Source: an uncultured Clostridium sp.
GTDB lineage: Bacteria > Bacillota > Clostridia > TANB77 > CAG-508
Length of the DNA stretch: 23,617 nucleotides
Reading direction: 5' to 3'
Assembly (NCBI GenBank): GCA_946497905.1
Contig: CAMMMI010000016.1
Location: 1 to 23,617 of the forward strand
Made by a program: the position numbers and the translations under genes. Numbering within the stretch: the first letter of the stretch is position 1; each line of letters begins with the position of its first letter. Below are positions 16,109 through 23,617 of this stretch, piece by piece. The notes under the pieces were generated by a model, which was given only the letters and a program-made list of their open reading frames with translations, was not told where the DNA came from and ran no database searches.

Positions 16109-17179
16109 ATGAGGAAAAGTTTGCAGAATTTAGAAAACAATACAAATGATAATATGAATTACAAAATATTAGTAGTAGATGATGAACAAGGTATTATTGA
16201 TTCACTTTCTATTTTTTTGAAAAGAAGTGGATATAATTTTAAAGGAATAACTGACCCTCAAGAAGCAATTGAATGTGTTAGAAATGAACATTTTGATTTG
16301 ATGATTTTAGACTTCATTATGACTCCTTTTCATGGTGATCAAGTTGTTGAAGAAATCAGAAAATTTAATAAAGAATTATATATATTATTGCTTACAGGTC
16401 ATAAAGACCTAGCTCCTCCTCTTGAAACAATAAAAAAATTAGATATACAAGGATATTGTGAAAAAAGTGATAAGTTTGATCAATTATTATTATTGATTGA
16501 ATCAGGTATAAAATCAATTCAGCAAATGCATGAAATAAAAAAAATAAATGAACAGCTAAAAGATACTTATGAAAGATTGGAACAGGCATATTTGGAAAGT
16601 ATTGAAACTTTACGTTATACAGTTGAAGCAAAAGATACATATACTAGAGGTCATTCTGATCGAGTTTCAGAGATATCAGTACTAATAGGTAAAAAAGTGG
16701 GATTATCTGATCAAGATTTAAAAAATCTTCAAATTGGTGGATTATTCCACGATATTGGAAAAATTGGAGTTCCTGACACTATTTTACAAAAAGAATCTAA
16801 ATTGACAGATGATGAATATTCAGAAATAAAAAATCATCCTTCAATAGGTGTTCATATATTATCAAATGCTACTATTTTTAAAGATATCATTCCAATTGTA
16901 AAACATCATCATGAAAGATTTGATGGGCGTGGATATCCTAGTCAATTAAAAGGTGAAGAAATTCCATATTTAGCTAGGATAACTGCTATTGCAGATAGCT
17001 TTGATGCTATGACTTCTAAAAGGTCTTATAGGGATTCTCTTCCTTTGGATATCGTTAAAGAAGAATTTAGGAAAAATAAGGGAACTCAATTTGACCCAGA
17101 ATTAGCTGATTTGTTTTTGGATATCTTGGAAAATCATTTTGATGAAATTAAAGAAATTCAAGAAAAATACTTAGGTTAA
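16109..17179 (+). CDS. Response regulator with HD-GYP c-di-GMP phosphodiesterase output
   Basis: ATG 16109 follows AGGGGG (16098-16103); the product has 356 residues. The receiver domain (about 18-135) has the acidic pair D24/D25, phospho-acceptor D68, T96 and K119. A short, probably coiled-coil linker (about 138-165) leads to an intact HD-GYP domain with H182, the HDIGKIG motif (H214, D215), HHHERFDGRGYP (266-277) and the downstream DSFDAMTS motif. HD-GYP enzymes hydrolyse cyclic di-GMP to pGpG or GMP at a binuclear metal centre, and all family motifs are present, so it should be active. It follows the kinase gene closely on the same strand but has its own promoter after a terminator. The likely circuit is kinase to REC to lowered c-di-GMP, affecting motility, biofilm or sporulation-type behaviour. 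The pairing with the kinase is inferred from adjacency. Confidence 0.93.
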   Translation: MRKSLQNLENNTNDNMNYKILVVDDEQGIIDSLSIFLKRSGYNFKGITDPQEAIECVRNEHFDLMILDFIMTPFHGDQVVEEIRKFNKELYILLLTGHKDLAPPLETIKKLDIQGYCEKSDKFDQLLLLIESGIKSIQQMHEIKKINEQLKDTYERLEQAYLESIETLRYTVEAKDTYTRGHSDRVSEISVLIGKKVGLSDQDLKNLQIGGLFHDIGKIGVPDTILQKESKLTDDEYSEIKNHPSIGVHILSNATIFKDIIPIVKHHHERFDGRGYPSQLKGEEIPYLARITAIADSFDAMTSKRSYRDSLPLDIVKEEFRKNKGTQFDPELADLFLDILENHFDEIKEIQEKYLG

Positions 17180-17329
17180 GGGGACATTCATTGAGATTGC
17201 CATTGTGCCATTGGGGACGGGGTATTTTGGCACACTTTATAATATAATCTAATTTAAATTTATTATATTAAAGTGTGCCAAAATAACCCGTCCCCAATGG
17301 CACAATGGCAATCTCAATGAACGTCCCCT
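17179..17329. repeat. REP-like GGGGACGGG palindrome, 151 bp, between convergent genes
   Basis: The arms starting AGGGGACATTCATTGAG (17179 onward) and ending in the complement CTCAATGAACGTCCCCT (17329) are nearly perfect inverted repeats of about 65 bases. They contain GTGCCATTGGGGACGGG and TATTTTGGCACAC, with a short AT-rich centre that is itself partly palindromic. The left end overlaps the HD-GYP stop codon, and the right end is 17 bases from the tex stop. Only a few mismatches separate the arms. It would form a very long hairpin in either transcript and probably acts as the bidirectional terminator here. Confidence 0.85.
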
Positions 17330-17345
17330 AGTAAGGTTGTCCCTA

Positions 17346-19529
17346 TTAAACCTTCATAGATAGTCCTACTTTTTGTCTTTCTTTATCTATTTTTATAACT
17401 TTAACTTTTATAACATCTCCTACTGAAACAACTTCAGATGGATTTTTTATGAATTTATCACTCATTTCAGATATATGTACTAAACCGTCATGTTTAACGC
17501 CAATATCTACAAAAGCTCCAAAATCTATAACATTTCTTACTGTTCCTGTTAAAATCATACCTTCTTGTAGGTCTTCAAATTTTAAAACATCTGAACGTAA
17601 AATTGGCTTTGGCATATCTTCTCTTGGGTCTCTTCCTGGTTTTGAAAGTTCTAAAATAATGTCTGATAATGTCATTTCTCCTATTTCTAATTCTCCTGCC
17701 ATTTGTTTTACATTAATTGTTTTTAATTTATTTCTTAATTCTTCTAATTTTTCTTTATTTTTTAAATCTTTTTTATCAAATCCTATAGATTTTAATAACT
17801 TTTCAGTAGCTTCATAGCTTTCTGGATGAACTGCTGTTATTTCTAAAGGATTGTCTCCATCTATTATTCTTAAAAATCCTGCACATTGTTCAAATGCTAC
17901 TTTTCCTAATTTTGGTACTTTTAATAACTCTTTTCTATTTTTTAATTTTCCATTTTCATCTCTATATTTTACAATATTTTTAGCTATTGTGTTGTTAATT
18001 CCAGACACATATGCCAATAATGAAGGTGTTGCGGTATTTACGTCTACACCAACTTTATTAACACTGTCTTCTACTACTCCTGTTAAGCTTTCAGCTAATT
18101 TTTTTTGATTTACATCATGTTGGTATTGTCCTACTCCAATTGCTTTTGGATCGATTTTTACAAGTTCTGCTAGTGGATCTTGTAAACGTCTTGCTATTGA
18201 TATTGCTCCTCTTATAGATACATTTATATCTGGATATTCTTCTGTTGCTAGCTTGGATGCTGAATAAACTGACGCTCCTGCTTCACTTACTATTGCATAA
18301 TGTACTGGTCTTGAAGCTTCTTTAATCATATCTGCAACAAACATTTCTGATTCTCTAGAAGCTGTTCCATTTCCTATTGCTATCATGTCAATTTTATCTT
18401 TTTGTATTAATTTTAAAAGTTCTTTTTTTGCGTTTTCTACATCATTTTGAGGTTCTGTTGGATATACTGTTGTATAGTCTAATACTTTTCCTGTTTCGTC
18501 TATTACGGCAATTTTACATCCTGTTCTATATGCTGGGTCAAATCCCATTACTGTTTTACCTTTTATAGGTGCTCCTAAAAGTAATTGTTTTGAATTTTGT
18601 CCAAATACTTTTATTGCTTTTTCTTCTGCTTTTTCAGTTAAATCTGATCTTATTTCTCTATCAATTGATGGTTCTATTAATCTTTTAAAACTATCTAATA
18701 TAGTTTCTTGTAGCATTTCTGTAAATTGAGTTTTACCTTTTATAATATCTTTTTCAATATATTGTAGAATTTTATCTTCTGGCTTTTCTATTTTTACTTT
18801 TATAAATTCTTCTTTTTCTCCACGGTTTATTGCTAAAATTCTATGACTTGGTATATATTTAATTGCTTCTTGGTAGTCATAATACATCTCATAGTTTGAT
18901 TTTTCTTCTTCATTTGTAGCTTTTGTTGTAATTAATCCTTCTCTAAATAGAAGTCTTTTTATTTCTTTTCTATATTTTGCGTTATCTGATATATCTTCTG
19001 CTATAATGTCTAATGCTCCTTTGATAGCGTCTTCGGCTGTTTCTACTATTTTATCTTTGTTTTTCTTATCTTCTTCACTTAATTTGTCTATATTTATGTA
19101 TTGTTTTGCAATTTCTTCGATTGGTGTTTTTTCTTCTTGCTTTATGATTATTTGTGCTAAGGGTTCTAGTCCTTTTGCTTTTGCAACAGTTGCCCTTGTT
19201 TTTTTCTTTTGTTTATATGGTCTATAAATATCTTCCACTTCTGCAAGAGTTTTAGCTAATGCAACTGCTTTTAATATTTCATCAGTTAGCTTTCCTTGAT
19301 CATCTATTGAATTTATTACTTCTTGTTTTCTTTGTTCTAAGTTTCTTAGATAATTTAGTCTTTCTCCTAGTTCTCTAAGTATTTCATCACTTAGTCCTCC
19401 TGTAACTTCTTTTCTATAACGTGCAATAAATGGAATTGTATTTCCTTCATCAATTAGTTTTACTGTTGCTTCGACTTGTCCTTCTTTTATATTTAATTCT
19501 TCTGATATTGTTTTTATTATTTTTTCCAT
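17346..19529 (-). CDS. tex: Tex-type S1 RNA-binding transcription accessory protein
   Basis: The start is ATG 19529, with GAGGA nine bases upstream; the 727 residues match the usual Tex length. The order is a helical Tex N-terminal region (about 1-190) beginning with the typical short helix and FIARYRKEVTGGL; a YqgF/RNase-H-like fold with GFDPAYRTGCKIAVID near 330-345; helix-hairpin-helix segments around LLAYVSGINNTIAKNIVKYR (about 500-520); and a C-terminal S1 domain (about 650-727) with GTVRNVIDFGAFVDIG. Tex is a conserved nucleic-acid-binding protein linked to transcription or RNA metabolism and toxin-gene expression; its exact biochemical role is not settled. The gene looks intact, is convergent with the HD-GYP gene across a palindromic repeat, and is a housekeeping flank unlikely to be part of the NRPS system. 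The 224-bp gap upstream (19530-19753) shows only AT-rich sequence. Confidence 0.93.
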   Translation of the reverse strand: MEKIIKTISEELNIKEGQVEATVKLIDEGNTIPFIARYRKEVTGGLSDEILRELGERLNYLRNLEQRKQEVINSIDDQGKLTDEILKAVALAKTLAEVEDIYRPYKQKKKTRATVAKAKGLEPLAQIIIKQEEKTPIEEIAKQYINIDKLSEEDKKNKDKIVETAEDAIKGALDIIAEDISDNAKYRKEIKRLLFREGLITTKATNEEEKSNYEMYYDYQEAIKYIPSHRILAINRGEKEEFIKVKIEKPEDKILQYIEKDIIKGKTQFTEMLQETILDSFKRLIEPSIDREIRSDLTEKAEEKAIKVFGQNSKQLLLGAPIKGKTVMGFDPAYRTGCKIAVIDETGKVLDYTTVYPTEPQNDVENAKKELLKLIQKDKIDMIAIGNGTASRESEMFVADMIKEASRPVHYAIVSEAGASVYSASKLATEEYPDINVSIRGAISIARRLQDPLAELVKIDPKAIGVGQYQHDVNQKKLAESLTGVVEDSVNKVGVDVNTATPSLLAYVSGINNTIAKNIVKYRDENGKLKNRKELLKVPKLGKVAFEQCAGFLRIIDGDNPLEITAVHPESYEATEKLLKSIGFDKKDLKNKEKLEELRNKLKTINVKQMAGELEIGEMTLSDIILELSKPGRDPREDMPKPILRSDVLKFEDLQEGMILTGTVRNVIDFGAFVDIGVKHDGLVHISEMSDKFIKNPSEVVSVGDVIKVKVIKIDKERQKVGLSMKV

Positions 19530-19753
19530 ATTATTTTATCCTCGTATAATATGCTTATAAGGCTTAAATTTTTTTATAAACATATTCTTTCTTTTTATTT
19601 ACAATCAATTTTTTAATTTATTGTTTAAATTATAATTACTTAGTAATTTGTAATATTCTGGTATAAATTTTAGTATTCATTACATTAAATAATGATTGTA
19701 TAAGAAACTTTAATGTAACTAATAATTTATTTTTATGTTTTTTTACATTTTAT

Positions 19754-20314
19754 TTATATATCTTTTATTTCTATTTTTCTTAATGTTTTTTTATTTTGAA
19801 TTTTAGAATAAAAATTTTTTATTTCTTCGCGTATTTCTTGTATATTTTGCTCTTTTATAGAAAAAATCATTAATTTGAATATTACTAAATCTGAATATTT
19901 TATTTGTAATTCTTTTATCATTTTAAAATTTGATTTTTCATAAAATTTGATTCTTTTTTCTCTTATACTTTTTTCTTTTTCATCTTTTGCAAATTTTGGA
20001 TCTTCTACTTCTAATAAAATATTATAATTTGGATATTTTTCAATTAACTCTTTTATTATTTTCGTACCTACTCCTTGTCCTCTACTTTCTTTGTATGTTG
20101 CTAGAAAATCTACAAAAATATAGTTTTCTAATTGTGCTATTATACAATAACCTTTTTCTATTCCTTCTTCTTCAAAAATATATACTTCTTCTTTATTAGT
20201 TAAAATCCTTTTTCTGAAATTTTCTAAATTTGGTCTTTCATTTTTAGGAAAGTCTCTAATTATATTTTTCCTGTATAACTTTTTAAATTCTTTGAATTTA
20301 ATCTTTCTTAGCAT
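19754..20314 (-). CDS. GNAT family N-acetyltransferase
   Basis: The ATG at 20314 has AAGGAGGG about five bases upstream; the product has 186 residues. The acetyl-CoA pyrophosphate-binding signature is R-G-Q-G-V-G-T (78-84), after a beta-strand FVDFLATYKES, and it is followed by the helix IIKELIEKY. Further on, FYEKSNFKMI is the usual C-terminal GNAT strand-turn motif. The last 40 or so residues form a charged helix beyond the standard domain. The family transfers acetyl groups from acetyl-CoA to amines of small molecules, peptides or proteins; the substrate cannot be told from the sequence. It stands alone between tex and an intergenic region. Involvement in NRPS product tailoring is not supported by operon structure. 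Confidence 0.85.
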   Translation of the reverse strand: MLRKIKFKEFKKLYRKNIIRDFPKNERPNLENFRKRILTNKEEVYIFEEEGIEKGYCIIAQLENYIFVDFLATYKESRGQGVGTKIIKELIEKYPNYNILLEVEDPKFAKDEKEKSIREKRIKFYEKSNFKMIKELQIKYSDLVIFKLMIFSIKEQNIQEIREEIKNFYSKIQNKKTLRKIEIKDI

Positions 20315-20338
20315 TTTCCCTCCTTTTCTTCCTTTCTT

Positions 20339-20367
20339 ATATTATTATATTTTTCCCTTTTTATCAA
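20339..20367 (-). promoter_or_regulatory. Candidate promoter of the GNAT gene
   Basis: On the minus strand, TTGATA (20367-20362) is followed after 17 bases by TAATAT (20344-20339), about 25 bases before the start codon. A stronger -10, TATAAT (20349-20344), overlaps it but is badly spaced from this -35. Confidence 0.35.
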
Positions 20368-20402
20368 GGTTTAGCTTGGAAATTTTTTCAATTTTTTTTA
20401 AT

Positions 20403-20445
20403 GTTACAATTCATGGTTACATTAGACATAGTCGTAAATTGTAAC
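20403..20445. repeat. Short palindromic relative of the MITE ends
   Basis: GTTACAATT (20403-20411) and AATTGTAAC (20437-20445) are inverted. The first 30 bases align with the MITE left end from 6419 at about 22 of 30 positions, ending in an exact GACATAGT. The last 16 bases align with the MITE right end (AGTCGTAAATTGTAAC against AGTTGTGAATCGTAAC). It looks like an internally deleted, diverged copy. The rest of the 20315-20745 gap is AT-rich with only the flanking promoters. Confidence 0.55.
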
Positions 20446-20702
20446 TTTTTCCTTGACAAGTAATCATAAAATGTGTTATAAATTATTTATGTTATTAGTT
20501 AGCAATTTAATTTGCTTTTTCAATAATTAATATCTATTTTTATTTATATTATGTCTTTAAATAATTTATATATAATTTTATTTCATCGAATATTATATCT
20601 AATTTTAGTTAATATTTCGTAATAAATAAAGAAAAAACTCAAAAATAAAAGAAAATATTCATAAAATGAAGATACTTGTATTATTTTACTTCATAATAAA
20701 AG

Positions 20703-20731
20703 TTGATTATTAAGTTGTTTATAATTATAAT
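20703..20731 (+). promoter_or_regulatory. Candidate promoter of the Rpn-type gene
   Basis: TTGATT (20703-20708), a 17-base spacer and TATAAT (20726-20731) are near consensus. The predicted transcription start, about 20738, falls inside the AAAGGAGA ribosome binding site (20733-20740). If this promoter is used, the mRNA would begin in a truncated ribosome binding site. Confidence 0.4.
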
Positions 20732-20745
20732 GAAAGGAGAATGTA

Positions 20746-21780
20746 TTGATACAATATACAATAATTGAATATTTAAGAATAACACAAAATTTAGATTTAA
20801 ATAAATTGCATGATGTTAGCGAAGAATATCATGTATCAAAGAATGATAAAATAAATATTCAAAACTCAAAGTTTCAAAATCTGAGTCATCATCATAAACA
20901 TGATAAAATATTTAGATTATTATTAAACAATAAACATGAAGCTACATATTTAATAAATAAATTTTTGAATCCTGTGGAAAAGTTAACAGAAGATGAAATA
21001 GAAAAATATGATACACGATATATTACCTCTAAATTTGATGATAAAGAAACAGATATAGTATATAAATTAAAAAATAAAGAAGTATTTTTTTTAATAGAAC
21101 ATCAGACAAAAATTGATAATCAAATGGCATATAGGATGTTAGAATATAGCTTAGAAATAATTAGATCTAGATTACAAAATGTGAATACTCTTAAATCTCG
21201 AAATAATAAAAATAAAATGGATAAAGTAAAAGTTCCAAGGGTTATTCCAATTGTGTTATATACAGGGGAAAAAAGTTGGACACCTAAAAAAACAGTTCAA
21301 GAAATCCAGGTAAATTTTAAGCTTTTAAGTGGCGTAGATTCATTGATAGGATATAATTTAATTGATATAAGAAATAAAGAAGAGGCTTTAACTGATACTT
21401 CTTTAATATCTAAAATGTCTGTATTAGAAAGAATGGAAGATACAGAAGAAATAGTTTCAATGATACAACAAATGGAAAAAATCGTTACGGAACAAGATAA
21501 ACGAAAATTATTAAGTTTTTTATTAAGATATCTTTTAGATAGTTGTTTGGATAGCCAAATGCTTAGTGTTATAAAAAAATTGGAAATGAAGGGAGGAGTA
21601 GAAAATATGCATGTTGTAGAAGTATTGAAGAAAGATAAAGAAAAAGCAAGAAGAGAAGCTAGAAAAGAGGGCATATTCGAAGGAATGATGAATGTTGCAA
21701 AAAATATGCTAAATGAAGGTGTTGATATAGACTTTATATCAAGAATGACTGGTATTGATAAAAGTAAATTAGTAAAATAA
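20746..21780 (+). CDS. Rpn/YhgA-type PD-(D/E)XK nuclease family protein
   Basis: The start is TTG 20746, five bases after AAAGGAGA; an ATG at 20741 is closed by TGA after one codon. The 344-residue product has the family layout: HDKIFRLLLNNK near 52-63, a nuclease core with TDIVYK (D103) and FLIEHQTK (E118, Q120, K122), VIPIVLYTGE in the middle, a helical region, and the typical C-terminal REARKEG...AKNMLNEGVDIDFISRMTGI tail. The family was long annotated as putative transposase. Members in Escherichia coli (RpnA-E) are DNA endonucleases that promote RecA-independent recombination, and some act in phage defence. No transposon ends flank it. It is a single-gene unit ending at a strong bidirectional terminator. 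The exact role here is unknown. Confidence 0.85.
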   Translation: MIQYTIIEYLRITQNLDLNKLHDVSEEYHVSKNDKINIQNSKFQNLSHHHKHDKIFRLLLNNKHEATYLINKFLNPVEKLTEDEIEKYDTRYITSKFDDKETDIVYKLKNKEVFFLIEHQTKIDNQMAYRMLEYSLEIIRSRLQNVNTLKSRNNKNKMDKVKVPRVIPIVLYTGEKSWTPKKTVQEIQVNFKLLSGVDSLIGYNLIDIRNKEEALTDTSLISKMSVLERMEDTEEIVSMIQQMEKIVTEQDKRKLLSFLLRYLLDSCLDSQMLSVIKKLEMKGGVENMHVVEVLKKDKEKARREARKEGIFEGMMNVAKNMLNEGVDIDFISRMTGIDKSKLVK

Positions 21781-21809
21781 TGGTATTTATTATTAAATTA
21801 TATTTATTT

Positions 21810-21866
21810 AACAAAGTATTAATCTGATATAAAGAATTAATTCTTCCATATCAGATTAATTTTGTT
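21810..21866. terminator. Bidirectional terminator between Rpn-type and ABC-F genes
   Basis: ATTAATCTGATAT (21818-21830) and its perfect complement (21848-21860) form a 13-bp stem. Beyond a two-base bulge, AACAAA (21810-21815) pairs with TTTGTT (21861-21866). The 17-base loop holds a small GAATTAATTC palindrome. T-rich sequence lies at the 3' side on both strands, and it sits exactly between two convergent stops. Confidence 0.8.
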
Positions 21867-21868
21867 AT

Positions 21869-23452
21869 CTATTCAATTCCTAAATATTCATTATATGTAC
21901 ATTCTTTATCAATAACTGTACCATTTTGTTTTATATCTATAATTCTATTTGCAACTGTTTGTGTTAATTCATGGTCATGAGAAGTAAATAAAATATTTCC
22001 TTTAAATTTTTTCATTCCTTCATTTACTGATGTTATACTTTCCATATCTAAATGGTTTGTAGGTTCATCAAATATTAAAAAATTAGCTCCTGATAACATC
22101 ATTTTAGAAAGTACACATCTTACTTTTTCTCCTCCTGACAAGACTTTAACATTCTTTAGAGCTTCTTCCCCTGAAAATAACATTCTACCTAAAAAGCTTC
22201 TTACAAATGTCTCATCTGGATCTTTTGAATATTTTCTAAGCCATTCTGTTATACTTTCGTCTCCTTCAAATAAATAGTTATTATCCTTAGGGAAATATGA
22301 GTTTGTTATAGTTGTCCCCCATATTAATTCTCCTTCATCTGGTTCAATTTCTCCTGCTATTATTTGAAATAGTACTGTCTTTGCGTTTTCATTATCTGCT
22401 AAAAATGCTATTTTATTATCTTGCTTTACTGTAAATGAGACATTATCAAGTAATTTAACTCCTTCAACTGTTTTAGAAATGTTTTTTACTTCTAATATCT
22501 CTTTTCCTGGTTCTCTATCTGGTTTAAAATCTACATATGGATATTTTCTATTTGACGGTTTTATTTCTTCTAATTCTATTTTTTCTAGAGTCTTTTTTCT
22601 TGATGTTGCTTGTTTTGATTTTGACGCATTTGCGCTAAATCTTGCAATAAATTCTTGTAATTCTTTTATTTTTTCTTCTTTTTTCTTATTTTGTTCTCTT
22701 GCTTGTTTTAATGCAAGTTGACTAGATTCATACCAAAAATCATAATTTCCTGGATATACTTTTATTTTTCCAAAATCTACATCAGCAATATATGTACATA
22801 CTTTATTTAAGAAATATCTGTCATGTGATACAACAATTACTGTATTTTCAAAATTTATTAAAAATTCTTGTAACCAATTTATACTTTTTAAATCTAGATC
22901 ATTTGTCGGCTCATCTAATAAAAGTACATCTGGATTCCCAAATAAACTTTGTGCCAACAATACTTTTACTTTCTCTCTTGGGTCAATCTCTTTCATTAAT
23001 TTGTAATGGTTTTCTGGAATTATACCTAAATCGTTTAATAATATTCCTGCATCAGATTCGGCATTCCAACCGTCTAATTCTGCAAATCTTTCTTCTAATT
23101 TGGCTGCTTTCATTCCATCTTCTTCGGAAAAATCTGGTTTGGCATATATTTCTTCTTTTTCTTTCATAATAGAATACAATTCTTTATTTCCCATTATTAC
23201 AGTATCCATTACTGTATTCTCTTCAAAGGCAAAGTGGTCTTGCTTTAGAACTGATATTCTTTCTCCTTTATCTAAAGATACATCTCCTTTACTTGGTTCT
23301 ATTTCTCCTGATAATACTTTTAAAAAAGTTGATTTTCCAGCTCCATTTGCTCCTATAATTCCGTAGCAATTGCCTTTGCTAAATTTAATATTTACATCTT
23401 CAAATAATACCCTTTTCCCAAATCTTATTGTAACTCCATTTGCACTTAACAT
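21869..23452 (-). CDS. ABC-F family ATPase (ribosome-associated, YbiT/YkpA-like)
   Basis: The ATG at 23452 follows GGAGGAG; the 527 residues carry two ABC domains and no membrane segment. NBD1 has Walker A GANGAGKST (34-42) and Walker B LLLDEPTND (E181), but its signature position reads DPREK (158-161 region) instead of LSGGQ. A charged linker (about 240-300) corresponds to the P-site tether. NBD2 has a degenerate Walker A, LADNENAKT (351-359), without the glycines, yet an intact LSGGE (438-442) and IFDEPTNHLD (E463). The composite ATP site from NBD1 Walker A and NBD2 signature is intact; the other looks impaired. ABC-F proteins bind the ribosomal E site and modulate translation or relieve stalling; some confer antibiotic resistance. 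The short tether argues for a housekeeping YbiT/YkpA-like member over a resistance factor. Confidence 0.9.
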   Translation of the reverse strand: MLSANGVTIRFGKRVLFEDVNIKFSKGNCYGIIGANGAGKSTFLKVLSGEIEPSKGDVSLDKGERISVLKQDHFAFEENTVMDTVIMGNKELYSIMKEKEEIYAKPDFSEEDGMKAAKLEERFAELDGWNAESDAGILLNDLGIIPENHYKLMKEIDPREKVKVLLAQSLFGNPDVLLLDEPTNDLDLKSINWLQEFLINFENTVIVVSHDRYFLNKVCTYIADVDFGKIKVYPGNYDFWYESSQLALKQAREQNKKKEEKIKELQEFIARFSANASKSKQATSRKKTLEKIELEEIKPSNRKYPYVDFKPDREPGKEILEVKNISKTVEGVKLLDNVSFTVKQDNKIAFLADNENAKTVLFQIIAGEIEPDEGELIWGTTITNSYFPKDNNYLFEGDESITEWLRKYSKDPDETFVRSFLGRMLFSGEEALKNVKVLSGGEKVRCVLSKMMLSGANFLIFDEPTNHLDMESITSVNEGMKKFKGNILFTSHDHELTQTVANRIIDIKQNGTVIDKECTYNEYLGIE

Positions 23453-23481
23453 TTAATCTCCTCCTAATTTTAATCTTTTGT

Positions 23482-23510
23482 ATTATACTATATATTTACA
23501 ATAAATTCAA
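23482..23510 (-). promoter_or_regulatory. Promoter of the ABC-F gene
   Basis: On the minus strand, TTGAAT (23510-23505), a 17-base spacer and a perfect TATAAT (23487-23482) place transcription start about 25 bases before the start codon, just before the GGAGGAG site. The GGGGACGGG repeat begins five bases upstream of the -35. Confidence 0.75.
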
Positions 23511-23514
23511 GTTT

Positions 23515-23617
23515 ACCAATTTGGGGACGGGCTATTTTTGCACTACTAGGGGACGTTCCTCTAATCCCGAAAATTAGGGAACAAAGGGAAGTGCCAAAGG
23601 GGACGGGCTATTTTGGC
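23515..23617. repeat. Composite REP-like repeat cluster, truncated by the window edge
   Basis: Two direct copies of a GGGGACGGGCTATTTT unit (23523-23538 and 23599-23614) flank an ACTAGGGGACGTTC boundary motif, also present at the tex side of the 17179-17329 element. A small hairpin, GTTCC(T)CTAAT/ATTAGGGAAC (23555-23582), lies between them. The last 27 bases are identical to the arm at 3257-3283, so a matching inverted arm is expected just past the right edge. Confidence 0.75.

Noticed and set aside
20746..21780. Transposase gene of a mobile element.
   Set aside because: The YhgA-type 'transposase' label is historical. The protein is a PD-(D/E)XK nuclease relative and no element ends flank it.

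Overview
The window is very AT-rich. It has strong GGAGG-type ribosome binding sites, consensus sigma-A promoters (TTGAxx-N17-TATAAT), several likely TTG starts and no sign of recoded UGA. This suggests a low-GC Bacillota (Firmicutes) genome, most likely an anaerobic gut-type clostridial relative. The placement is inferred from composition and gene families; no rRNA or tRNA gene is present to confirm it.

Layout. (1) 1-1993: the 5' part of a large adenosine-deaminase-superfamily protein on the minus strand, running off the left edge. (2) 2212-4512: a membrane-anchored M23 peptidase (+) convergent with an HtrA-like trypsin/PDZ protease (-) that carries a one-base frameshift at its catalytic serine motif. 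A GGGGACGGG palindromic repeat sits between their two stop codons. (3) 4636-6354: a long-chain acyl-CoA ligase (-). (4) 6416-6657: a 242-bp MITE-like element with perfect 55-bp inverted repeats, lying between two outward-facing promoters. (5) 6759-15981: a two-gene operon with a 2470-residue NRPS of architecture C-A-T-C-A-T-R, followed after one base by a 7TM-PAS histidine kinase. (6) 16109-17179: a REC-HD-GYP response regulator with its own promoter. (7) 17346-23452: tex (-), a GNAT acetyltransferase (-), an Rpn/YhgA-type PD-(D/E)XK protein (+) and an ABC-F ATPase (-), largely housekeeping or solitary accessory genes.

The centre of interest is 4636-17179. A starter condensation domain, two amino-acid-activating modules and a terminal NAD(P)H-dependent thioester reductase predict an N-acylated dipeptide released as an aldehyde. 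If the N-terminus were free, it could cyclise to a pyrazinone instead. This matches the architecture of the gut-bacterial NRPS family known to make protease-inhibiting dipeptide aldehydes and pyrazinones. The divergent acyl-CoA ligase could supply the acyl starter. The co-transcribed membrane kinase, with the neighbouring c-di-GMP phosphodiesterase regulator, could sense the product or its trigger. No phosphopantetheinyl transferase, MbtH or exporter is present in the window.

Non-coding structure is rich. GGGGACGGG REP-like palindromes occur at four sites, twice exactly in the gap between convergent genes. A degenerate 43-bp relative of the MITE ends lies at 20403-20445. A hairpin sequesters the ribosome binding site of the HtrA-like gene.
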